From Pleodorina starrii (taxonomy: Eukaryota > Chlorophyta > Chlorophyceae > Chlamydomonadales > Volvocaceae), in assembly GCA_030267565.1 (NCBI GenBank), contig BRXU01000050.1:372001-436000 (forward strand): a stretch of DNA of 64,000 bases, written 5' to 3'. The translations under genes and the position numbers were made by a program. Below the pieces are notes generated by a model. It was not told the origin of the DNA. It searched no databases and worked only from the letters and a program-made list of their open reading frames with translations. Shown here in pieces: positions 1 to 8,687 of this stretch (position 1 is the first letter of the stretch; each line of letters opens with the position of its first letter).

Positions 1-318
1 GCCGCCCGGCGGACTGTTTGCTGTGCGAGCGAATAATACGTGATAAGCGCAGAAAGCACTGACCTCGTGCTCGGCTGGGCTGGGGGCTGGGCTCCCAGGC
101 GAGGACTGCTGTATATATGCTGATGCGCAGCAGGGGGTCGTCCCGCCCGGTTACCGACCCACGGGACGGCGGCCAGGAAGGAATGGAAGGCCGACGGACG
201 ACGGCGGACTGTGTGCGCGGTTTTTGTAATTGCAAATGTATGTCTTCAGACGAGACGGTCGCTGCGTGCTTCCCGCTCTGCATATATAGATGATGCCGGC
301 GTTTATTTGCCATCCAGC

Positions 319-367
319 TGTAAGCCTGGCTCCTGAGCATCCGCGGGATAAGCCTTTACTGCTTACA
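319..367 (+). repeat. 5' LTR of the miniature element (49 bp)
   Basis: Identical to 521-569 and to the solo copy at 3952-4000. It has 7-bp inverted ends (TGTAAGC/GCTTACA). It can fold into a near-continuous rod with inner pairings GGCT/AGCC and ATCC/GGAT around a GCG loop. Confidence 0.85.
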
Positions 368-520
368 ATTGGTATCGAGATGTATGCCTTACGACCTCGT
401 GCTCGGGAGGTCGCCGGTTCGATCCCTGGTCAAAGCGCATGGCTATCGGGTAAAACCCTTGCGAGGGTGGGGAGGCCCCATGCATGGACGCCGAGGACGG
501 CTCACTCTGAGGGGGGGGAG

Positions 521-569
521 TGTAAGCCTGGCTCCTGAGCATCCGCGGGATAAGCCTTTACTGCTTACA
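521..569 (+). repeat. 3' LTR of the miniature element (49 bp)
   Basis: Identical to the 5' LTR and immediately preceded by the G-rich polypurine tract. It is followed by the target duplication CCAGC at 570-574. Confidence 0.85.
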
Positions 570-750
570 CCAGCAATGCAATCCAGATATGTAAGCGGAA
601 TGAACGAATCGATCGCATCTCATTTCGGTCATACATCGGGCAGCAGAGGTGATAGATCGCGCGATGACCTTGGTGCGATGTATGCGAACGAACACTATTA
701 CCGCTGATGCCAAGGCGGCGGCTGATGTACCCGCCGCCTTGCAACCGCCA

Positions 751-797
751 CCTTGCATCAGCGAATGACCGTTCAAAAGTCGTTTGCTGATGCAAGG
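751..797. repeat. Inverted repeat with perfect 12-bp arms
   Basis: CCTTGCATCAGC at 751-762 is the exact reverse complement of GCTGATGCAAGG at 786-797, with a 23-base loop. Nearby GCCGCCTTGCA (about 734-744) and GCAAGGCGGC extend partial pairing. It could be a remnant of a small foldback element; no target duplication was found. Confidence 0.7.
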
Positions 798-829
798 CGG
801 CGCGTACATCTGGGCGGGCACGTTTGGGC

Positions 830-2660
830 GGTCATCGGCTCCACCATCACCATCGCTGCAGACTTGTGTGCGTGTGTAAATATTTACCGCTAAACAATGA
901 ACGGTTTGGGACCTCGCGCAAAGTATCCAAAACAACTCGAAAAGGTACCTCGCAAACACTTTCAAAAACATTTCCAAACTGTTCCCCGCAAACTTTTCTG
1001 GCAAAAGAAATAAATAATTCATTGGCCGCTTTGCACATCTTACCAAGCATGTACAGGGGCAGCCGCAGCGCACGATGCATGAGCGACGCGGTGACAGGCA
1101 GGGTTACAGGGCGTTACTAATCCAATGCCGGGACTCGTACGCGCTCCGTACCTCACAAGGCGCGCCCATGGTTTGCCCATTTACTTCATAAGAATATATA
1201 AAGTGCTGAATGCTGACGAAAAGATACGATTTCGCAAAAACTTTTATATGCACGCGGCTATACATATACATATACTACGAGCTCGCTAATTTAAAAGTTT
1301 ATAAATATACTCCGCCGACCATCACCTCGCAAAATATTACGGTTTTCATAACCAGAATTTACAAATGGTCCGGCCTCGCAAATAAGTGGCATCGCAAATT
1401 CTTAGTGTCAGTACCCGTACGGCAGATAGATAGACAGGCCAGCTAGACTCGTGCAGTCAGTCACACACAAAACGACCTCTTCCCACTTTGCTACGTTCCC
1501 TTTCTGGCCTCCTTGCGTAGTGGTTCATCACATGTCACGGGTCCAGGTGTACATGAGACATACAGTACGACATTGTCCATCGCTCGAATCGATCGGTCTC
1601 ACCTTGCTGGGGTATCAGTAGCCCGTATACGGCCACCTCCTGAAGGTTCAGTTGTTCCCCTGCGTGCGTGTGAGCGTGAGCGACCAGCCACAACTTGCTT
1701 GCATAAACGAAGTAGCTAAAATAGCATGAACGAAGTAGCTAAACTCAAAAGACGGGTCCGCCTGTCGGGGTGCAGGCCACCCACGAGGGGCACCTTGATG
1801 CTTCTTTTGTGGTTGAAACTAGATTTCAGACTTCGTCCATGTGCCAAAGGCTGTACGGTTTACCTATGTAACAACTGGTGGATTTGAGTCAAAGTATCCC
1901 TGTCATCACCTGTCATGGTATATACCGTCGTCTATAGCCAGTCAGTATAGCGGTCGGTATAGTCGGTATAGCCTCCGTCACCTATAGACCATCACCTGTG
2001 TAGCCGTGCTGAGCCCCAATTGTTTGGAGGCAATCTCATACCAACGACACTGATGTATAACACGACTATGGCCATCATACTGCTACATAGCATAAAAAAG
2101 AGATCTTCCCTATATCAACTTTTATCGTCTATGCTCGTATATACACCATCGTCTATACCCAATGACAATAGACGAGTGCCTATACATCGGGTACCTATAG
2201 ACGATCTTTCCTAGATTTGGTCTAATAGACGACCGGGGTGACTATAAACCAGTCGAAAAAATGCAGACGATCAAATGCCCTATAGTACCATCCTCACTCA
2301 TCGGGAAGCGGCTATATCACTTATATCGCCCTACCGCCCTTGCTTGGTTACTAGTTTACAAAGTCGCGCACGTCTGCAAAGGGGTCTTTTTCCAAATATA
2401 CGCAACCGCCTCCCCACTGCTGCACCCTTCTCCACTCGCAACCCCAGTCGACATGCATCCATCCATGCATGCCGACATTAATTGTTGTCATAGCAGCGCT
2501 CAGAAGTAAAACATATATACATACTGGCGCTGGCACATTCATCACCCAGATAGAGCGGCAGATAGCCGGCCCGCCCCGTTCGTGCGGTTGGCAATAGTGC
2601 ATTTCTTGAACGTATTGCCAGCGACCAACAGCAGCAGCTAGCAGCAGGTTAATAATAAGT
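830..2660. other. Gene-free, relatively AT-rich stretch
   Basis: No supportable gene was seen. The stretch contains a loosely spaced recurring motif CTCGCAAA and variants (about 910-1400) and a TATAG-rich segment (about 1915-2260). Its left part holds the 3'-flank of the lectin gene, which reads on the minus strand. Open frames here are short and lack codon bias. Confidence 0.5.
2353..2358 (-). terminator. Possible polyadenylation signal (TGTAA) of the lectin gene
   Basis: The plus-strand TTTACA here reads TGTAAA on the minus strand, about 330 bp past the lectin stop codon. TGTAA is the usual green-algal signal. The assignment rests only on motif and distance. Confidence 0.35.
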
Positions 2661-2684
2661 GTCTAAAGATTTTTCCTTCGTTGT

Positions 2685-3634
2685 CTATCTCCTACCTTTC
2701 GAGTTGAAATTCTGCAAGGTAAGCCAGCGTCCGATGGCCGGTGATGACGAGGGTATGATGATGGTGTAGATCCCGCCCGTATCAATGGGGCTGTCCTGCT
2801 TCCACACCAGCGGGTTTTGCGGAATCTTGCCAGTGTCGGCGGTCGACTTGATGCTGACGTTCCCCACCCGGACCTCTGCGCCCTCCAACCGATCACCGCA
2901 GCAGTCCAGACGATTGTAGATGACAATGCTGCTGATGTTGTACACGGCGCCAAGGTCGATGGACAGCCAGGGCCGCGTGTCGGTGTCGCCAGAGTGGAAG
3001 ATGGCGTAGCTGCCACCAGGCTTGGTGATGGTGGAGGTGTCACCGTCGACGGCGTTTTCTGGGCCGTACATGCCGTAATAGGTTGAAGATGAATAGGCTG
3101 TCTTGTTCAGGGCAATGTCCGGCGGCGAAGATGATCCTGCTGTGTAGTAGTGTGTACCGGCGTGCGTGCGTTCATGCCGGCGAGCGAGCGAGGAAAGCCG
3201 TCAAAAAATAGTCTGAACTATCCAATCAATACAGCAATCAAGGCGCTGCTTTATGTGTAGTTAGTGACGGATGGAGTAGTAGGACAAGGAACATGAAAAT
3301 TGCATGCGCTCTAGCTGCTGTCAGCTGCTGTATGTGCTCGATCGGTAGTTTACAGCCAATCAATTGATAACAACAAAGCTAGGTAGCCATCCAGTGGAAC
3401 TATTCTCTTCTTTCTATCTGCACCGTGATCATGGTAGGGTGTCAGTCTATTGATTACCCAATAACCCATCGATATGACGCACGCTATATATGGCTGGTGC
3501 ACGCCGGCACGCATTCCGGACGGCGCGCGCCGGCTGCTGACGACGTGAACCCAGCCAGCCACGCACGCACCGGCGGCCCCACCAGCCAGCAGCAGCGGCA
3601 GCAGCAGAAGCCAGCAGAAGGTGCTGGAGGCCAT
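2685..3634 (-). CDS. Secreted F-type lectin (F5/8-type C / fucolectin fold), two exons, 171 aa
   Basis: Exon 1 is 3634-3571 and exon 2 is 3136-2685, joined by a GTGCGTG...CAG intron in phase 1. Together they give an exact open frame of 171 codons plus stop. Residues 1-21 (MASSTF...[13 protein letters not shown]) form a signal peptide, so the product should be exported to the extracellular matrix, cell wall or vacuole. Residues about 29-165 are an F-type lectin domain: IALNK, the ENAVDG turn, PWLSIDLG, then IYNRLDCCGDRLEGAEVRVG. By family knowledge, fucose-binding F-lectins use a His and two Arg spaced 7 apart, with an adjacent Cys-Cys disulphide 3 residues after the first Arg. Here Arg97, Arg104, Cys100-Cys101 and a candidate His69 fit. 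The His-to-Arg gap is 27 rather than the usual 24. The domain's last strand looks short. An alternative donor (GGTAGGAG near 2693) could lead to a further exon that I could not find. Confidence 0.8.
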
Positions 3635-3680
3635 GTCCCGCCGGCACATGGATGGATGGTCGTCAGACCAGAACCTGTAA

Positions 3681-3688
3681 TGTATATA
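3681..3688 (-). promoter_or_regulatory. TATA-like box upstream of the lectin gene
   Basis: TATATACA on the minus strand lies about 50 bp upstream of the chosen ATG (3634). That distance suits a TATA box with a very short 5' leader. Confidence 0.4.
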
Positions 3689-3811
3689 TGGCTGGCTTAG
3701 TTGCACGCACGCACCCAGCAGCCGGAAACATGACGGAACGAACAATGTGTCGTCGGCCTCAATCGAAGTCACAATTAATATCTATCGCGCGCGCGGCATC
3801 TTGCGTGCTTG

Positions 3812-4403
3812 CCGCCGCCCGGCGGACTGCTTGCTGTGCGAGCGAATAATAATAGTGATAAGCGCAGAAAGCACTGACGGACCTCACTGACCTCGGATCG
3901 TGCCCGGCGGCTGGGCGAAAATAAACAGCCAAGAAGCTGGACTGGCAGGACTGTAAGCCTGGCTCCTGAGCATCCGCGGGATAAGCCTTTACTGCTTACA
4001 AGGACGTACGGGTGATGAGACGGAAATCAGAACCACGCAGACAAGCGGCGGCGGCTCCCAGCAGGAGAGGCCTCTTCTGTATATGTGTTCGTTGTGCGCA
4101 GCAGGGGATCGTCCCGCCCGGTGACGACCCACGGGACGGCGGCCAGGAAGGAATGGATGGCCGGCGGACGGACGGGACTGTGTGCGCAAGGTTTTTGAAA
4201 TTGCAAATGTATGTCTTCAGACGAGACGATTGCTGCGTGCTTCCCGCTGTGCATAGATGACGACGGCGTTTATTTGCCATCCAGAAATGCAATCCAGATA
4301 TGTACGGGGAATGAACGAATCGATCGCACTTCATTCCGGTCATACATCGGGCAGCAGAGGCGGGCGATCGCGCGATGACGTTGGTGCGATGTATGCGAAC
4401 TTT
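3812..4403 (+). repeat. Segmental duplication, copy B
   Basis: Collinear with 1-695 (see copy A). It carries a solo 49-bp LTR at a position where copy A has none, and it is empty at the site where copy A carries the full 251-bp element. Both miniature elements therefore arrived after the duplication. Similarity ends near gcgatgtatgcgaac at about 4400. Confidence 0.85.
3952..4000 (+). mobile_element. Solo 49-bp LTR of the miniature LTR element
   Basis: Identical base for base to the LTRs at 319-367 and 521-569. It is flanked by the 5-bp target duplication AGGAC (3947-3951 and 4001-4005). It is explained by LTR-LTR recombination after insertion. The perfect identity implies recent activity. 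Confidence 0.85.
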
Positions 4404-4439
4404 ACCGCCGGCAGCGCGCCTGCTAAGTTGCTAGTTTAT

Positions 4440-5040
4440 TTACAGATTTCGAAGCCAGATTATTGAACCCAGCCAGGCACGCAGTCGCTCCCGCATTCCC
4501 GATGGCCGGAACGAAGAAATATAAAGCTACGGAGATTGACCATTCAGCTGAACCCTGCTGAATAAATCCAACGTTTGTACATACGCATGTCAGTGGATAT
4601 AGCGGCCGAGAAACGCGGCCGCCGCCACCGCCGCTTTCACGCGTGGGCCTGACACCAATCAAAACACCGCCCGCGCCCCAGAAACTGCGACAACGAACGC
4701 GCGCCTCACGCCCTTACCTCTGTGATGCGGCAACGGGGGCAACGGGTGCGGCAATGGGCGGGTGCACCCGGACGGCAGGTGCCGGCTCCGCGCCGCCCCC
4801 TCGCTCCCCGGACGCCGTCGCTCTATCTCTGCGCCCTCGATCGGCGCCCTTCCCGCCCGCCCGTGAGAATGAAGGGGCGGCGCGCGTGCACTCCACGCAG
4901 CGTGTGCGCGCGCAGCAAGACGGGCCCTAGCTAATACGTGCGGGCGAGAAACAATAATCCGAGGGCTACCCTACCCGCCCGAACGCCAACCCGAAGGCCA
5001 ATCATGATTAATACAGACCTGCCGCCATTAAGGAATCGGT
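4440..5040. other. GC-rich intergenic stretch, no gene recognised
   Basis: Open frames here (for example 4643-4930) are Ala/Pro/Arg-rich products of GC bias, open on several frames and strands at once, with no splice context or family features. Confidence 0.4.
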
Positions 5041-5050
5041 GATTACAAGG

Positions 5051-5125
5051 GGGACCGGTTGTCACACCGGTCGCTAGCCGTACAGGCTAGACAGACTGTT
5101 CATCCTACCCCAGGGGCACCCGCAA
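5051..5125 (+). pseudogene. Fragment of a dispersed coding sequence (DRLSHRSL...TVHP motif)
   Basis: Translated in one frame this gives DRLSHRSL, about 6 residues, then RQTVHPTPGA. The region near 44,997-45,066 gives DRLSHRSL...GRTVHPAPG in a matching frame, with similar spacing. Third-position differences suggest a common coding ancestor. No longer open frame is attached here. It is probably a relic of a dispersed gene or transposon of unknown function. Confidence 0.5.
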
Positions 5126-5861
5126 AGGGGTACCAAAAGTAAAGCCACCAAGGCCCACCAGCACCAAGCCCACCGCGCCATCAGGCCCACCAATCCCTAG
5201 CCTACACCATCCCTAGCCTACGCCATTAACCCGCATTTCACCTACAGTATGTAGTACGGGTAGTGGAAATCGTCCGCGGATGTGTAATAATGCATGGGGC
5301 GTCGGTTCGTTGTGTGCAGGAAGTACGTAATACCGGTAAGCCCGCCGTGATCACGTTTGGTCGCGTAGTACATTTAGTGAATGCTGCTGCTGCTCTCCGA
5401 AGCATCGGGCCCAGCGAGAGATAGACAGGTGTAATTACGCATGTGAAGCCCCTGGTTCGTAGATTAAGGAACGGTTAAGGAACGCTTGCATTGTACACAG
5501 ATTCAGCAACGTACAAGGTTCAGCAGGCACGCGCTCGAGCGACATCACCGTACGTATGTGCGCACATCAAGCTTCATTCTTGACAGAAGCTGCTGCTGAG
5601 CGAGTGCCGCGCTGTGCGAGATCGATCGATAGAAGCTGCATGTACGGCTCGCTGGCTGCTGTATGTAACAACCTTGTAGCGAAACACGTCCATCTATAAT
5701 TAAAGCGGGCGGGGTCGCAGTCAAAAACACAATAGCAAAGCTTGTTCGTTATCATATCAACGAACCAACACATTCTCCAATCATCACCACGCAAAATTCC
5801 AGCAGCAGAAAACACTAGCTGTACGTACCCACGCACGCGCTTACATAAAACAGCAACAATA

Positions 5862-6590
5862 ATGCACGCCCGCTTCATCAGCCCCCACTCCGCCGCCGCC
5901 GCCGCTAATGTCGGTCGCCGCCGCTACCGCCGCGCCAGCAGTCGCGTCGCTGCACCTCCGCTGGCGGCGACCCTCCTGCTGGCCCTGGCTCTGATGGCGA
6001 CGGCGGGCTTCGTCTGCTGCGCCGCCATCGACTGGGGCGATGTCGGCGACTGGTTCCAGGGCGCCGCGGAGGACGTGGGCAATGCTGCCACGAAGACGCC
6101 CGTTGCAGAGGCCGCCACCGACGTCTACCACGGAGACCCCTCCGCCGCCGTTGGCGATCTCGCGCCCGCCGCAACGGTCATTGGCGGCGTGGCTGCCGTG
6201 GCCGGCGGCGGTCGACGGTAAGTAGTGCCTGCTGTGTACGTTTATTACCTGTGTATGTGTACGTATGTACCTGCTTGCGTGTAGGTATAGCCCATTAGCC
6301 CTTGCTTGCTGTTATTGGATGATGAGCGACGGATGGTGACGGGCGGCGGGCGATGCGACCCTACATCTACCTAAATCTATAAGCTACCACGATTACCTAC
6401 AAAACGAGATGCTCACGCAGTCGTCCATTGTGCACGTACATACGTATATATGTAGTTGTGTATCTAGCTAACTAGCTAGCTAGCCTCAATGCCTAACGAT
6501 TGTCGTCTCCTCCTCAGCTTCATGCATCAGCCCCTTAATTTTAAAATTTGCAGCGGCGCCGTACGTAACGCCCGCAACATATATAACTAG
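5862..6590 (+). CDS. Small secreted or membrane-anchored protein, two exons, 142 aa, unknown function
   Basis: Exon 1 is 5862-6217 (donor GTAAGT) and exon 2 is 6518-6590 (acceptor after a pyrimidine-rich tgtcgtctcctcctcag), joined in phase 2. The ATG at 5862 was chosen as the first in the long frame. The N-terminus is Arg/Ser/Ala-rich (about 30 residues). A hydrophobic stretch (LAATLLLALALMATAGFV) follows at about 35-52 and may be a signal sequence or membrane anchor. Next come an acidic segment with DWGDVGDWF and a small-residue segment ending VIGGVAAVAGGG that may be a second short hydrophobic helix. I recognise no family. Exon 1 is well supported by codon composition and its donor. Exon 2 is inferred from the splice signals only. 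Confidence 0.5.
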
Positions 6591-8379
6591 TCGCCTCGAT
6601 CGCTCCGTGTATGTCCTGCACTCCAGCAGATTTATAACCACGTACGCCTTGCTCCCCCGTCTGCTGTTGCCGTGATTGTCTTTCCCTCTCGCGCGCGCAT
6701 GATAATGACTTTGCTGGCGATCGATCGGCCCATGGGTCCATCCATCCATGATAAATGAAGGGCGCTGCGTGCAAGGCTACCTGCGTCAGTTATATGATGA
6801 AGACCTGCGTGATGACCCGTACATACCTCATCAAACGATCTGGTAGGTTCATTCGATTGAAAAACGAATTGGCGGACGAGCGAGCGCGAGGCGGTATGTG
6901 GGGTCAACAGGAGCCGTGAAGGAGCAAGCAAGCGAGTGCAGAGGAACAAACGAACCGCCCCTCAATGAATCACGTTGTCGCTCGTCCTGGCCCTCGTTAG
7001 ATATATACGAGCTGTGCATACGCTGTACGCACTCGCTCTGGGCGGTTTCAGTTATTTCCAGATATAAAGCAATACCCGTGCCGTCTACGTATCGTTTCGA
7101 ATCTGTCGATCGAAGGATCCGCAGCAGCAGCAGCCGGCCAGCAGTAGTGTGCCATGCATGTTTTGTGTTGGTTATCTATCCGCGGTTAGTTCGGTCGCCC
7201 CTCGCTCGTCACTGCCATGCATGCATGCTGCAAGGACCTACGTATTCGCCTGCTGATCCTCATGTCTGCCTGCCTGCCTATGCCTCCCGCCGCCGCCTCC
7301 CACCCCTCGTCCGTCGTCAGTACATACACACAACGAACGATCTACTTGCTGGCTGGCCAGCCTCATCGATCCAACGGTCCCCCGCCGTCGTGCGTCCCAC
7401 CTACCTAGCTGGTTTGGCGCCATCCAGAGAGTGCATCAATCCGTCTGCGTGGATGGCTTGATCGCAACCAGCAGGGCGGACGGACACCTAGCTAGCCCAG
7501 CTAGCTAGCTAGCTAGCTAGCTAGCTGGGGCGAGCAATTGCGACAGCGAGCTACCGTAGATGACAGACGTACGGCGACGGTGACGGCAACGAACGCGAAC
7601 TGTTGGATGGGCAGTGAAGCAGGGCGGCGGCTTACTTTGTTCGCTCACGCATTTAGGTGTTCGTTCGTACTTTTGACCACGTCATCATGTGGGTAAAAGA
7701 TATACGTAGCCGCGTACGTCTGCTGCATGTATGTCCCTGCGGATAGATGCCGTACATACACGCACGTGCGCCTGCGCTGTATGTCGAGCTATTTTTGATG
7801 ATGATGCTACGTATACGCGCGCGCTGCTTGTCGGTTACTACACACGTAATAAGCAAGTAGTAGGTAGTCATGCCGGATACGACACGTACGTTTCTGCGTA
7901 GCTTTTTTCTTTCCTTCCTTCTTTTTTCATTTTGACGACATCGATAGACTTTCTTTCTTTCCAGCCAACGTTTACGTGTTTACTTGTTTGTGGTTGGGCG
8001 TCGTCCACATGTACGTGACCGCGCGCAAACCGCCGCTTCCCTCCCTCGCGGGCATCTATCTGCGTTGTTAGGGCTGGCCTTGGCTGGGTCGATTTCCGTG
8101 GATCGTGGCTGGGCGGAACTCACAGGCTGGTTAGACTGACACAGGCGATGGTAGGTTTATTTGCATTTATCCGATCGCCGCGCACCGGTGTGCCATACGA
8201 CGGGTGGGTGTACGACGGCGTTGCTGTGAATATCTTCAGTACGCATGTTCGTTGCACCATCGGGTTGTCCCATCATCAATAGTTTCAGCATCTGTCAAAA
8301 CGGACAAGTTTGTTGGCTTGGAGACCTCGCTCTGTCTCTCATCAGTTGCTGCTACTTCATGTACGTAATGTTTCGTACT
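6591..8379. other. Intergenic stretch, no gene recognised
   Basis: Mixed-composition DNA with many short frames and no splice-consistent gene. It includes the AGCT tandem tract near 7500 and T-rich tracts near 7900-7960 (ctttcttt, ttccttcc). The 187-codon frame at 6898-7461 looks non-coding: irregular composition, and no recognisable domain. Confidence 0.4.
7497..7527. repeat. (AGCT)n microsatellite
   Basis: About seven tandem copies of the palindromic tetramer AGCT (GCTA/CTAG phase), preceded by looser copies of ctagct. A similar short run lies near 6465-6484. Confidence 0.85.
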
Positions 8380-8384
8380 GATGA

Positions 8385-8420
8385 TGTAACGCGGCGGTTA
8401 AAATACCGTACAGCTGCCGT
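8385..8420 (+). repeat. Truncated 5' LTR of the second miniature element
   Basis: Matches 8652-8687 at 35 of 36 positions (one A/C difference). It begins TGTAACGCGGCGGTTA and ends at ...GCTGCCGT, where internal sequence follows directly. Confidence 0.75.
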
Positions 8421-8687
8421 CAGTTCGATCCCTGGTTGTCGCGGAAAGGCTTCCACTCCAAAAAACCTTGCAAGTCAAGGCTAGAGGCATGTGTGGCCCA
8501 GCATGACCTGACTTGGGAAGTCGCTCACCCCAATGCCGAAGACCTGGCAAAGACCCCAGGCATGCAAAGGTGGTGAAAGGCGGAGTGGACTGTGCACAGA
8601 CACTGCGAGGACGCAGTGAGGACCGAGGACGTTCCCTTCAGAGGGGGGGGATGTAACGCGGCGGTTACAATACCGTACAGCTGCCGT

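Larger units (their letters stand above)
319..569 (+). mobile_element. Complete miniature LTR retrotransposon (TRIM-like), 251 bp
   Basis: Two identical 49-bp direct repeats (319-367 and 521-569) begin TGTAAG and end CTTACA, so they have the TG...CA ends of LTRs. The element is flanked by the 5-bp target duplication CCAGC (314-318 and 570-574). The homologous place in copy B of the segmental duplication (near 4285) lacks the insertion. Three bases after the 5' LTR begins TGGTATCGAGA (370-380), close to the initiator-Met primer-binding site TGGTATCAGAG. A polypurine tract (GAGGGGGGGGAG, about 509-520) abuts the 3' LTR. The 153-bp internal region has no usable coding capacity, so the element is non-autonomous. 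Known TRIM/SMART elements have this architecture but are generally somewhat larger. Confidence 0.85.
1..695 (+). repeat. Segmental duplication, copy A
   Basis: This segment aligns collinearly with 3812-4403. Shared blocks include the opening gccgcccggcggactg, the block around 150-190 (cgacccacgggacggcggcc), the stretch 230-262 (aatgtatgtcttcagacgag) and 575-695 (tgcaatccagatatgtac/aag through gcgatgtatgcgaac). The copies differ by substitutions, by small indels and by different miniature LTR insertions. Copy A begins at the window edge and may extend further left. The two copies are direct repeats flanking the lectin gene at 2685-3634. Confidence 0.85.

Noticed and set aside
319..367. Hammerhead ribozyme in the LTR (as in retrozymes)
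   Set aside because: CTGAGCA and a following short hairpin only loosely resemble CUGANGA...GAAA; the GAAA box and a three-way junction are absent.
368..435. A tRNA gene
   Set aside because: Only the 3' half looks tRNA-like (one stem and a B-box-like T-arm). There is no acceptor stem or D-arm, and it lies inside a bounded retroelement.
319..569. DNA transposon (MITE) interpretation of the 49-bp units
   Set aside because: Inverted ends and a 5-bp duplication could fit, but the TG...CA ends, primer-site-like and polypurine sequences between two direct copies, and a solo copy fit an LTR element better.
8592..8687. Start of the long LINE ORF at 8592
   Set aside because: The first 96 bases belong to the miniature LTR element; the LINE begins at 8688, so the apparent start is accidental.
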